The translations under genes and the position numbers were made by a program. The notes under the pieces are model-generated. The model worked only from the letters and a program-made list of their open reading frames with translations, did not search any database and was not told where the DNA came from. Shown here piece after piece: positions 8,697 through 17,007 of a stretch of DNA of 34,667 nt. Every line of letters begins with the position of its first letter. Within the stretch, counting starts at the first letter, position 1. Origin of the DNA: Ghiorsea sp. (lineage in GTDB: Bacteria; Pseudomonadota; Zetaproteobacteria; Mariprofundales; Mariprofundaceae); the NCBI GenBank assembly GCA_027080505.1, contig JALWRX010000122.1:1-34667 (forward strand), in the 5' to 3' direction.

Positions 8697-9916
8697 ATAT
8701 ACTCAAGTTATCATTGCGCAATACCTCGCGAAACAAACAACGTGCAGCGGTCACCATTTTGTCCATGGCATTTGCTTGCAGCATGATGATTTTATTTTCT
8801 AGCATGATGGCAGGCATGGTTGTTGGCAGTGAACGGCAGGTAGTCGAAATGAATATGGGGGATATTCAAATACACCCCCACGGTTACCTTGATGACCCCG
8901 ACATATATAACCGCATCCATCATAGCCAAGCTATACTTACACAATTGCAAAATATGGGAATCAACGCCTCGCCCCGTCTTTATGCCTTTGGCTTAATGGC
9001 AACCCATGCAACTTCTTCAGGCGCATCCCTACGCGGCATTGATTTGCATAGGGAAAAACGTGTGACCAAATTATATCAGCATGTTGCCAAGGGAAGCTGG
9101 TTGGATGAAGCAAAGCCTAAAGCTGTCGTGTTAGGCAAAAAGATGGCGGCAACGCTGGGCGTAGATATTGGCGATGAATTGATTTTTATCGGGCAAAGTG
9201 CCGATGGTTTTATGGCCAATGATATTTTTACTGTGGGAGGCATACTGAAATCCGTTTCCGACGGCATAGACCGCTCTGGCGTATTTATGCTTATGCCCAC
9301 TTTTCGCACATTGATGGCTATACCTGAAGGCGTGCATGAAATCATACTTCGTAAACCCAACCCACATAGTGATTTAAGCCGTTTGACAGAGCAAATCAAA
9401 CAATTGGTTCCCCAGTATGAGGTAAAAAACTGGAAGCAACTCATGCCTGTAGTCGCCCGCATGTTGGAAACCGCAGATGCGCAAACCATGATTATGCTCA
9501 CCATTACCTACATCGCTGTTGCCAGTATTATATTAAATGCCATGCTGATGACGGTCTTTGAGCGTATGCACGAGTTTGGCATCATGAAGGCTATCGGTGT
9601 ACGACCCTGGCAAATCGTTCAAATGATTTTTGCCGAAACAATAATTCAGGCATTGATTGCATCTGCCATTGCACTCATGTTGGGATGGTGGGTTTCTGAC
9701 TATTTCGCCGTGCACGGTATTGATATGTCCATCATCATGGATGGTTCAGTATCTATCGGCGGGCTAGCTTTTGACCCTGTATGGTATACTTATATTACCC
9801 AGGGTGTTTTGCTTACCCCCATTGCATTCTTAATCATTATCGCCTTACTTGCCGTGGTATATCCTGCATGGAAAGCAGCATGGGTGAATCCCATTGATGC
9901 GATTCATTATCAATAA
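8693..9916 (+). CDS. FtsX/LolC-E-type ABC transporter permease, first subunit
   Basis: This 407-residue inner-membrane protein has the four-helix MacB/LolC layout. A first helix lies at about 15-37 after a basic start (LRNTSRNKQRAAV), followed by a large periplasmic domain to about residue 260. Three C-terminal helices come next, the first preceding the conserved cytoplasmic loop ERMHEFGIMKAIGVRP that docks on the ATPase. It has no ATPase domain of its own, which separates it from MacB. It begins within the stop of the LolA-like gene (ATGA) and is followed after 9 nt by a second, divergent permease, so the complex is probably a heterodimer as in LolCDE. Confidence 0.85.
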   Translation: MNILKLSLRNTSRNKQRAAVTILSMAFACSMMILFSSMMAGMVVGSERQVVEMNMGDIQIHPHGYLDDPDIYNRIHHSQAILTQLQNMGINASPRLYAFGLMATHATSSGASLRGIDLHREKRVTKLYQHVAKGSWLDEAKPKAVVLGKKMAATLGVDIGDELIFIGQSADGFMANDIFTVGGILKSVSDGIDRSGVFMLMPTFRTLMAIPEGVHEIILRKPNPHSDLSRLTEQIKQLVPQYEVKNWKQLMPVVARMLETADAQTMIMLTITYIAVASIILNAMLMTVFERMHEFGIMKAIGVRPWQIVQMIFAETIIQALIASAIALMLGWWVSDYFAVHGIDMSIIMDGSVSIGGLAFDPVWYTYITQGVLLTPIAFLIIIALLAVVYPAWKAAWVNPIDAIHYQ

Positions 9917-9925
9917 CGGAGGTAT

Positions 9926-11167
9926 GTGGTGAAACTAAACCAACTGGCATTTCGCAATATCTTCCGCCGAAAACGCCGTACACTGATTACAGCATCTTCA
10001 GTAGCTTTTGGCGTATTGCTTTCGGTAACTTTTACAGGAACTGGTGATTACACTTATACCCACATGATTGATGCAGGCGCGAAAATGGGCATGGGTCATG
10101 TCACTGTAGAGCCTGTGGGCTACCAAAACAGCCCTACATTAAACAAAAAACTACAACATATAGACAAAATGCTTGATGAGATACGCAACCTGGACAATGT
10201 GTCAGATGCTGTACCACGTATCATGGGGCAAGCCATGTTTGCCAGTGCCAACAAAAGCATAGGCGGTGTGTTTATTGCGGTGAATCCCAATATTGAAAAT
10301 GCTAAAAACAACCTTTTTATTCAAAGCTTAAGCGAAGGCAAGCTCTTTAGCGCAAACAGCAAACATGGCATTGTGGTCGGCTACAAGCTTGCTCATAAAT
10401 TACGCCTCAAACTTGGCAAAAAGCTGGTATATACCACCACCGATGCCTCTGGTGAAATCATCAGCCGCATTGCCAGAGTAAAAGGCATGTTCAAAACGGG
10501 AGTGGACACCATTGATGCAAGTATGGTGTTACTACCACTTGCCGCTACCCAACAAGCTTTAGGCTACAGCAGCAATCAAGCTTCATTGATTGCGGTATTG
10601 ATTCACGACCAACGCAAAGCCGATGATATGCGTGATAAGATAGCCTCGTTACACAGCACGCAAAACTATGAAGAGCTAAGTTGGCATGAGGCACAACCTG
10701 ACTTGGCAGGTGTGATTGCCATGGATAAAAGCATGAATTATATCAGCCAGTTTCTCGTTGGTTTGATTATCGCTGCTGGTATTCTCAATACCATGCTGAT
10801 GAGCGTGTTGGAGCGCAAACATGAATTTGGTATGATGATGGCAGTTGGTTTGTCACCGCAAGCATTGTTTAAACTTGTGATGGTCGAAAGCTTTTGGCTA
10901 GCCCTGCTGGGGTTAACCCTTGGTATCGTGATTACAGCACCGTGGTTTTATTTTTTATATTATCACGGTATTGATTTAAGCTCTGGTTTTGGTGATGACT
11001 TCACCTATGGCGGCGTGCTTATAGACCCATTATTTAAGGCAAGATTATTTCCTGAAAGTATTGTTTTTATCCTGGGTTCAGTGTTTAGCCTTGCCATGCT
11101 TGCCGGTGCATACCCCGCCTGGAAAGCTGGCAGAACACCACCCATTGAAAGCCTGAAAACCATTTAA
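9926..11167 (+). CDS. FtsX/LolC-E-type ABC transporter permease, second subunit
   Basis: This 413-residue protein has the same topology as its upstream neighbour: N-terminal helix at about 19-39 after RNIFRRKRRTLITASS, a periplasmic domain, then three helices with the coupling loop ERKHEFGMMMAVGLSP. The C-terminus GAYPAWKAGRTPPIESLK is typical of FtsX-family permeases. Two adjacent GTG codons can start it. GGAGG at 9918-9922 is only 3 nt from the GTG at 9926 but 6 nt from the one at 9929, so the true protein may be one residue shorter. It is paralogous in design to the first permease but clearly diverged. It pairs with the ATPase that begins 10 nt downstream. Confidence 0.85.
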   Translation: MVKLNQLAFRNIFRRKRRTLITASSVAFGVLLSVTFTGTGDYTYTHMIDAGAKMGMGHVTVEPVGYQNSPTLNKKLQHIDKMLDEIRNLDNVSDAVPRIMGQAMFASANKSIGGVFIAVNPNIENAKNNLFIQSLSEGKLFSANSKHGIVVGYKLAHKLRLKLGKKLVYTTTDASGEIISRIARVKGMFKTGVDTIDASMVLLPLAATQQALGYSSNQASLIAVLIHDQRKADDMRDKIASLHSTQNYEELSWHEAQPDLAGVIAMDKSMNYISQFLVGLIIAAGILNTMLMSVLERKHEFGMMMAVGLSPQALFKLVMVESFWLALLGLTLGIVITAPWFYFLYYHGIDLSSGFGDDFTYGGVLIDPLFKARLFPESIVFILGSVFSLAMLAGAYPAWKAGRTPPIESLKTI

Positions 11168-11177
11168 GGAGAGCATC

Positions 11178-11888
11178 ATGAACAGTTCACCTATCGTTCG
11201 CCTTGAGCATGTGCAAAAAACTTATATCCAGGGCAAAATCGAAGTCCATGCCATCAATGATGTGTCTTTGGATATTCAGGCTGGGGATTTTGCCGCATTG
11301 TGTGGTCCCTCTGGTTCGGGTAAGACCAGCTTGCTCAATCTCATTGGTGGCCTGGATGTGCCCAGTGCTGGCAAGGTATGGGTAGATGGAGTGGACTTGG
11401 CCTCTTTAAGTCGTTCAGAATTATCTGAAGTGCGTAAAAATCGAATTGGTTTTGTGTTTCAAGCATACAACTTGATTCCCGTAATGACGGCATATGAAAA
11501 TGCAGCTTTTGTCTTGGACTTGCAGGATGTGGAAGAAAAGGAAAAGCATCAGCGCGTGATGGACACACTAAAAGCCGTGGGTTTACAAGGTTTAGAGCAG
11601 CGTCGCCCAGATGAAATGTCTGGCGGGCAACAGCAGCGTGTTGCCATTGCCAGAGCCATTGTCACTCGCCCAGCTATTGTATTGGCAGATGAGCCTACTG
11701 CCAATGTGGACTCTGAAACAGCCAAATCACTGCTCAATATGATGGCGAATTTGAATAAGCAGCAAGGGATTACCTTTTTGTTTTCAACCCACGATCAGCA
11801 TGTCATGGATAAAGCCAGACGTATTATCCAGGTGCATGATGGTCGGATTGAATCAGATTCTGCCAAGTCTGATTCAGCGGTATCATGA
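11178..11888 (+). CDS. LolD/MacB-type ABC transporter ATP-binding protein
   Basis: This 236-residue cytoplasmic ATPase has every catalytic motif: Walker A GPSGSGKT at 43-50, Q-loop Gln95 in FVFQAYNLIP, signature MSGGQQQR at 147-154, Walker B IVLADEPT with Asp171-Glu172, and H-loop His205 in STHD. The Q-loop sequence FQAYNLIPVMTAYEN is typical of the LolD/MacB/FtsE group that works with FtsX-type permeases. These systems act by mechanotransmission in the periplasm instead of pumping through the membrane (family knowledge). A GGAGAG ribosome site precedes the ATG. The stop overlaps the beta-barrel gene by 4 nt, tying the two together. It is unlikely to be the housekeeping LolD, because the operon composition differs. 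Confidence 0.88.
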   Translation: MNSSPIVRLEHVQKTYIQGKIEVHAINDVSLDIQAGDFAALCGPSGSGKTSLLNLIGGLDVPSAGKVWVDGVDLASLSRSELSEVRKNRIGFVFQAYNLIPVMTAYENAAFVLDLQDVEEKEKHQRVMDTLKAVGLQGLEQRRPDEMSGGQQQRVAIARAIVTRPAIVLADEPTANVDSETAKSLLNMMANLNKQQGITFLFSTHDQHVMDKARRIIQVHDGRIESDSAKSDSAVS

Positions 11889-12910
11889 TTCGCTTATATA
11901 TCTTCATTGCCCTGTTGGTAACGTATGCCTCCAATAGCTATGCCTTTTATGTTTCCGAGAGCAATACACTCAGCCAGGAAGCGCGTGGTTTATTGCTTCT
12001 TGGTAGTGGTCAAATCAATAGTGAGGCTACCCATCTTTTATCCACCAGGCTCATGTATGATCTGGATGCCAATAACTGGCATGTCGAATATCAACAACTA
12101 TGGCAACAAACATTTGCCGCAACAGATACTTACCAAACCAAAGCTGACAGATTCAATATCAGTTACAGTAATGATACTGTATATCTCAAAGCAGGGCGAC
12201 AAGCCATCAACCTGACGACCACTTTTTTCTTCAGCCCCAACGACTTCTTTTCTCCATTTACAGTACAAAGTTTAAACCGTGACTTCAAACAAGGTGTGGA
12301 TGCTTTGTATGTGGAAGCTCAAACTGGTGAACTTTCTCAACTTTCTGCCATATGGGTCAACAATCGTGATGAAAATGCTGCAACCTCATCGGTATTTCGT
12401 TTTGAATCGGTATTTGAAGACATCAATTGGATGGTATTAGTAGGTACAATCAATCAACCTTACATGCCTTCACAGCAAGTCATGGGTGGCAATATACAAG
12501 CAGATTTCAATCATATTGGTATTCGTGCGGAAGGGCATATCAGCTTTCAAAACAACCAGCACTACACCGAGTGGGTTTTGGGTCTGGAGCATCGATTATC
12601 CCCTGATATAACACTAAGTGGTGAATGGTTTAACCACGGCTCTGCCAAGATAACACCACACTTACCGTATTCAGGAAAACAATATACAGCACTGGGGCTC
12701 AACTATCAGTTTACCCCTCTGCTTTCAGGGAACTTCAGTATCATCAAAAATATGGATGACCAATCTCAAATTGGCACAGCATACATCAACTATTCATTGT
12801 CCAATGAAAGTACGCTTAACTTATCTGTCTTATTACCATCTGGCTCAACATTCTCAGAGTTTGCCTCTTACCCGGAAGTTTACGCCTTGGATTATCAGGT
12901 ATATTTTTAG
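11885..12910 (+). CDS. Predicted outer-membrane beta-barrel protein of the ABC locus
   Basis: This 341-residue protein begins with a signal peptide (MIRLYIFIALLVTYASNSYA, cleavage after residue 20). The rest alternates short amphipathic strands and ends in the aromatic DYQVYF, the C-terminal Phe signature read by the Bam machinery. The segment KAGRQAINLTTTFFFSPNDF, followed by FSPF, recalls porin-like families in which a G-R-Q-x-I-N strand is followed by a P-N-D-F-F turn. I cannot name the family. It is coupled to the ATPase gene by an ATGA overlap and is the last gene of the unit, so it is probably the outer-membrane receiver or exit for the cargo. No terminator was found before the convergent rnhB. 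Confidence 0.65.
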   Translation: MIRLYIFIALLVTYASNSYAFYVSESNTLSQEARGLLLLGSGQINSEATHLLSTRLMYDLDANNWHVEYQQLWQQTFAATDTYQTKADRFNISYSNDTVYLKAGRQAINLTTTFFFSPNDFFSPFTVQSLNRDFKQGVDALYVEAQTGELSQLSAIWVNNRDENAATSSVFRFESVFEDINWMVLVGTINQPYMPSQQVMGGNIQADFNHIGIRAEGHISFQNNQHYTEWVLGLEHRLSPDITLSGEWFNHGSAKITPHLPYSGKQYTALGLNYQFTPLLSGNFSIIKNMDDQSQIGTAYINYSLSNESTLNLSVLLPSGSTFSEFASYPEVYALDYQVYF

Positions 12911-12937
12911 CTACAACGCAATACTGACAAATATATA

Positions 12938-13522
12938 TTACCCTTCATAAAGACTTAACTGCTTCACCAGTTTGGCAATGGGGGCAAAAGACTTGCGGTG
13001 AATGGGACAAACACCATATTGTTGAAGGGCATCCATATGCGCTTTGGTGCCATAACCTTTGTGTTGGGCAAAATGGTATTCAGGATATTGATAATCATAA
13101 GCACACATCAACCTATCACGAACAACCTTGGCTAAAATGGATGCGGCAGCAATTTCCTGCACACTATTATCACCACCAATCACGGCCGTGGTCGGCACTG
13201 GCATACCCTCAGGCACACGATTGCCATCCACAACCACAGATGTGGGCTGCACATCAAGTTTTAATACTGCTTTGGTCATGGCTTTCATGGTGGCATGCAA
13301 GATGTTCAATTCATCAATCTCTTCCAGGCTGGCTTGAGCAACCGCATAACTTACAGCATGTTTACGGATGTGATGATAAAGCTTTAACCGCTTTTTTTCG
13401 GACACTTTTTTTGAATCTTGGTACTGCCCGTAACAGGGATCATCGGACGATAAAATCACTGCCGCCGTAACCACAGGCCCAGCCAATGGCCCACGCCCTA
13501 CTTCATCCACACCCGCAATCAT
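12938..13522 (-). CDS. rnhB: Ribonuclease HII
   Basis: This 194-residue metal-dependent nuclease nicks RNA-DNA hybrids and starts removal of misincorporated ribonucleotides. The four acidic active-site residues are present: Asp6 and Glu7 in AGVDEVGRGPLAGPV, Asp99 in VVVDGN, and Asp136 in AKVVRDR. DSKKVSEKKR (36-45) and HKGYGTKAH are further family marks. The protein begins almost directly at the catalytic strand, so it lacks the short N-terminal extension of some homologues. Its ATG overlaps the VanZ-like stop by 4 nt. It converges with the beta-barrel gene, 27 nt away. Confidence 0.96.
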   Translation of the reverse strand: MIAGVDEVGRGPLAGPVVTAAVILSSDDPCYGQYQDSKKVSEKKRLKLYHHIRKHAVSYAVAQASLEEIDELNILHATMKAMTKAVLKLDVQPTSVVVDGNRVPEGMPVPTTAVIGGDNSVQEIAAASILAKVVRDRLMCAYDYQYPEYHFAQHKGYGTKAHMDALQQYGVCPIHRKSFAPIAKLVKQLSLYEG

Positions 13523-13887
13523 AACTTATACTCTACACGGCTTAAACCCAACACCATAAGCCCTGCGCCTGTTGTATCAGCCAACCAATCCCAAACATCA
13601 GCATCTCGCCCCTGAACAAAAGATTGATGAAACTCATCGGATACACCATACAAACTACAAAAAAGAAGTGAAAACAAAACAAGCCAATGCTTAACTTTAA
13701 AAGTATGCACAAAAACTCGCCAAGCTAATAGTCCCATCAAAGCAAAAGCTGTGGCATGAATAAGCTTATCTTGGTGATTAAACAACATCGGTATCGGTAA
13801 TATTGGTTGGTTCGACAAATAAAATATAAGCGCGCAATACAAGAATAAAGCGATACAGTCTTTGTATAGGTGAAACAAGTTTGACAC
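13519..13887 (-). CDS. VanZ-family small membrane protein
   Basis: This 122-residue integral membrane protein has about four hydrophobic segments. VanZ-family marks are ALIFYLSNQP near residue 22, DKLIHATAFALMGLLAWRVF near 42, and YGVSDEFHQSFVQGRDADVWDW near 80, with its conserved Asp, Glu and His. Members range from teicoplanin resistance VanZ to many uncharacterised short proteins. Resistance should not be assumed. The start is a GTG (13885-13887) only 3 nt after the T-run of the nuo terminator. The purines just before it give a poor ribosome site. It is coupled to rnhB, so both probably depend on read-through from nuo or on a promoter within nuoN. Confidence 0.75.
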   Translation of the reverse strand: MSNLFHLYKDCIALFLYCALIFYLSNQPILPIPMLFNHQDKLIHATAFALMGLLAWRVFVHTFKVKHWLVLFSLLFCSLYGVSDEFHQSFVQGRDADVWDWLADTTGAGLMVLGLSRVEYKL

Positions 13888-13890
13888 CTC

Positions 13891-13925
13891 AAAAAAAAGA
13901 CCGACATGAGGTAATCATGTCGGTC
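13891..13925 (-). terminator. Intrinsic terminator of the nuo operon
   Basis: On the minus strand an 11-bp perfect stem (GACCGACATGA / TCATGTCGGTC, arms 13915-13925 and 13899-13909) with a 5-nt loop is followed by eight T residues (13898 to 13891). It starts about 20 nt after the nuoN stop, a textbook Rho-independent terminator. The plus strand lacks a T-run, so it works in one direction. Confidence 0.92.
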
Positions 13926-13945
13926 AAAATAGTTTAGATATGTAA

Positions 13946-15412
13946 TTAAACGAAGCCTGCAAGTGCCAGTTTGCAAATCTGCATAACTGGGTCTGGGTAT
14001 AAACCAATCGCAACAACAACAAGGGTTGAAAATACAACGGTTACTTGCAAAGGAACACTCTTAGCAAAATTGAAACTTACGCGTTCTTCATCAAAGTACA
14101 TATACTTAACAATACGAATATAATAGAAAGCACCAATAGCTGAAAACAGCACACCCAAAGTTGCCAATACAATGTGACCTTGCTCAACTGCAGCCATAAA
14201 TACCGCGTATTTAGCCCAGAAGCCTCCAAGGAAAGGTATGCCTGCCATAGAGAACATCAATAAACCCATAGCTAATGCATAACCTGGACGTACTTTGGAT
14301 AGACCTGCAAAATCATCCAGCAATTCGCCTTGAATATTATCCCTTCGCATCATAATAATAATGGCAAATACACCCATGGTCATAAACAAATAAATAGTCA
14401 TGTAAATCATAATTGATGTATAACCCTGCATTGTACCAGCAATCATACCCAAAAGAATGAAACCAACGTGACCGATGGTAGAATACGCCAACATACGTTT
14501 GATATTACGCTGAACAATCGCTGCTAGATTACCTACTGCCATAGACAACACAGCAAAGAAGATAAGAATAGGTGTATATTCAGACTGCAAACTTTGGAAA
14601 ACTTCCTCCACGATTCGCATAAACACAATCAAACCTGCGACTTTAGGGGCAACCGACATAAATGCTGTGATTGGCGTTGGTGCACCTTCATAAGCATCGG
14701 GTGTCCACATATGAAATGGTGCAACAGATACTTTAAATGCCAAACCTGCTAAAACAAATAACATACCTGTTAATACAGCTAGTCGCTCATTCTCACCTGT
14801 TCCTGAAATTATATTACCCATTTCTGCAAAGAAGAAACTTCCAGTCGTACCGTATAAGAATGTTAAACCATACAACAGCATACACGATGATAATGCGCCA
14901 AGAATAAAGTATTTCAATGAAGCTTCTGTAGAACGCAGCACATCACGCTGGTAGCCAACCAAAACATAAACAGACAATGCCATAAGCTCTAAACCAAGAT
15001 ACATAACCACAAAGTTATTTGCAGATGCCATCAATAACATACCCAAGAGTGCAAATAGCATCAACGTGTAATACTCACCTACATTAGCCAAGTCTTTAAC
15101 ATAGTTTAGTGATAATAACATACCAAAAACAGTAGCTACAATCATTAATAGTTTTGCATACGTAGCTAAGGGGTCTAATAAAAAGTAACCATAAAATGTA
15201 TATTGATGCTCAGAACCAGAAATAGAAAGCAAGGTTACTGCAGCAGCTATAGCAGATAAAATTGCTGTCCATGCCACAATATTTTGCCGTGACTTAGAAA
15301 CAAACACACTCATTAACAATGTAACCATACCCATTACTGCTAGTATAATTTCAGGAAGGATAAGCTCCAAATGTTGTGGGAACGGAAAAGGAAAAGCTAC
15401 CTCAGTCATCAT
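13946..15412 (-). CDS. nuoN: NADH-quinone oxidoreductase subunit N
   Basis: This 488-residue antiporter-like membrane subunit of complex I has about 14 helices. Diagnostic stretches are YLGLELMALSVYVLVGYQRD near residue 140 with the conserved helix-5 Glu, LAFKVSVAPFHMWTPDAYEG near 228 with the conserved Lys, and RNIKRMLAYSTIGHVGF near 305. It ends in short hydrophobic helices. It is one of three proton channels in the membrane arm, nearest the peripheral arm of the three. It is the last nuo gene, 10 nt after nuoM, and is followed by the intrinsic terminator. Confidence 0.95.
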   Translation of the reverse strand: MMTEVAFPFPFPQHLELILPEIILAVMGMVTLLMSVFVSKSRQNIVAWTAILSAIAAAVTLLSISGSEHQYTFYGYFLLDPLATYAKLLMIVATVFGMLLSLNYVKDLANVGEYYTLMLFALLGMLLMASANNFVVMYLGLELMALSVYVLVGYQRDVLRSTEASLKYFILGALSSCMLLYGLTFLYGTTGSFFFAEMGNIISGTGENERLAVLTGMLFVLAGLAFKVSVAPFHMWTPDAYEGAPTPITAFMSVAPKVAGLIVFMRIVEEVFQSLQSEYTPILIFFAVLSMAVGNLAAIVQRNIKRMLAYSTIGHVGFILLGMIAGTMQGYTSIMIYMTIYLFMTMGVFAIIIMMRRDNIQGELLDDFAGLSKVRPGYALAMGLLMFSMAGIPFLGGFWAKYAVFMAAVEQGHIVLATLGVLFSAIGAFYYIRIVKYMYFDEERVSFNFAKSVPLQVTVVFSTLVVVAIGLYPDPVMQICKLALAGFV

Positions 15413-15422
15413 ATATAAAACC

Positions 15423-16991
15423 TCAGTGTGTTACGGCGTTTAACGCCGTTGAATGTTCTATCACTGCTACAGCAGTATCAATTTTACTTGTTGTTGCTTG
15501 CTCAACCAAATGCGCCACCGATTCATGCAATAAATCTAAAACAGGAAGTGGATAAAAACCAACCCATATGGTTAAAATAATAAGCGGTGCAAATAATGAA
15601 AACTCACGCAGTGTAATATCCGACATAGATTTTACACTATCCTTAATAGCATCACCCATAATCACACGTTTATACATCCAAAGCGTGTAACATGCTGATA
15701 AAACAACACTTATCGTTGCCACAATGGCAATCCATTTGGCTGAAATAACCAATTCTGCTGGGTCTGCAGCAAATGTACCTATCAACACCATAATTTCACC
15801 AATAAATGCTGATGAACCAGGTAATGCAATATTCGCCATAGAGAAAAAGAGCATAATTACCGCAAATACAGGCATTACATTAACTACGCCACCATAATCA
15901 CTAATTTCACGCGTATGTAGTCTATCGTACATCACACCCACACATAAGAACATCGCTGCTGCAACGAAACCGTGGGAAATCATATTTATCACTGCGCCTT
16001 CAAGTGCTTGTTGGGTAAAGACAAATGTTCCCAGTGTTACAAAGCCCATATGTGCGATAGAAGAATATGCAATCAAACGTTTCATATCCCTTTGCATCAT
16101 GGCAACCAAAGAAATATAAACAATCGCTACCAAGCTCAAACCAATCATCATAGGCGCAAAATATTGTGATGCATCGGGAAGCATAGGTAATGAGAAACGC
16201 AAATAACCATACGCACCCATCTTCAATAGAATACCTGCTAGAATTACCGATCCTGCTGTTGGTGCTTCTGTATGCGCATCAGGTAACCATGTATGCACTG
16301 GCCACATCGGTACTTTTACAGCAAAAGCAATAAAAAATGCAATAAAAATCCAGAACTGCCATTGGAAACTAAACTTATAGTTCATCAAGTCTAACATACT
16401 GAATGTGTGCCCAGCTTCAAAATACATTGCCAACAAGGCAACCAACATTAATACCGAACCTGCTAATGTATATAAGAAAAACTTAAGTGTTGCGTAAACA
16501 CGGTTTTTACCGCCCCACACACCAATCATCAAATACATTGGAATAAGTAGTGCTTCCCAGAAGAAATAAAACAACATCACATCTAATGCAGAAAACACAC
16601 CAATTAACGTTGTTTCCAAAATCAGGAATGAAATCATGTAATCTTTTACACGTGTTTGAATACATTTCCATGCAGAAGCAATACAAATAATAATCAACAA
16701 CCCAGTTAGCACGATAAATGGCATAGAGATACCATCCACGCCCAAATGGTAGTTAATATTTACTGCAGAAATCCAAGGGTGGAACTCTTCAAACTGCATG
16801 TGCGATGTAGTCTTATCAAAACTAAAAAGAAGGGGTAGCGTAACAATAAATGTGGCTACTGAAGTCAGCAGTGCTGCCCAGCGAACCATATTATCATTTT
16901 TAATGAACAGCCAAATGATCAATGCCCCAAGTGTTGGTAAAAAGATTGCCAACGATAAAATTGGGAAATCGAGTACGTTATACAATTCCAT
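15423..16991 (-). CDS. nuoM: NADH-quinone oxidoreductase subunit M
   Basis: This 522-residue antiporter-like proton-channel subunit is of normal length. FFWEALLIPMYLMIGVWGG near residue 142 contains the conserved Glu of helix 5. FAVKVPMWPVHTWLPDAHTE near 223 carries the helix-7 Lys and the broken-helix motif, and MKRLIAYSSIAHMGFVTLG near 305 follows. In the complex it lies between NuoL and NuoN. It starts 16 nt after nuoL and ends 10 nt before nuoN. Sequence and position agree, so there is no doubt about identity. Confidence 0.96.
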   Translation of the reverse strand: MELYNVLDFPILSLAIFLPTLGALIIWLFIKNDNMVRWAALLTSVATFIVTLPLLFSFDKTTSHMQFEEFHPWISAVNINYHLGVDGISMPFIVLTGLLIIICIASAWKCIQTRVKDYMISFLILETTLIGVFSALDVMLFYFFWEALLIPMYLMIGVWGGKNRVYATLKFFLYTLAGSVLMLVALLAMYFEAGHTFSMLDLMNYKFSFQWQFWIFIAFFIAFAVKVPMWPVHTWLPDAHTEAPTAGSVILAGILLKMGAYGYLRFSLPMLPDASQYFAPMMIGLSLVAIVYISLVAMMQRDMKRLIAYSSIAHMGFVTLGTFVFTQQALEGAVINMISHGFVAAAMFLCVGVMYDRLHTREISDYGGVVNVMPVFAVIMLFFSMANIALPGSSAFIGEIMVLIGTFAADPAELVISAKWIAIVATISVVLSACYTLWMYKRVIMGDAIKDSVKSMSDITLREFSLFAPLIILTIWVGFYPLPVLDLLHESVAHLVEQATTSKIDTAVAVIEHSTALNAVTH

Positions 16992-17007
16992 GACTAACTT
17001 GCTCCCC

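Noticed and set aside
12911-12937. Bidirectional terminator between the beta-barrel gene and rnhB
   Set aside because: No inverted repeat followed by a T-run was found in the 27-nt gap or just inside the gene ends.
13737-13976. Minus-strand open frame overlapping the VanZ-like start and the nuoN terminator
   Set aside because: It would cross the terminator stem and the end of nuoN, and its sequence resembles no protein. The VanZ-like frame explains the region.
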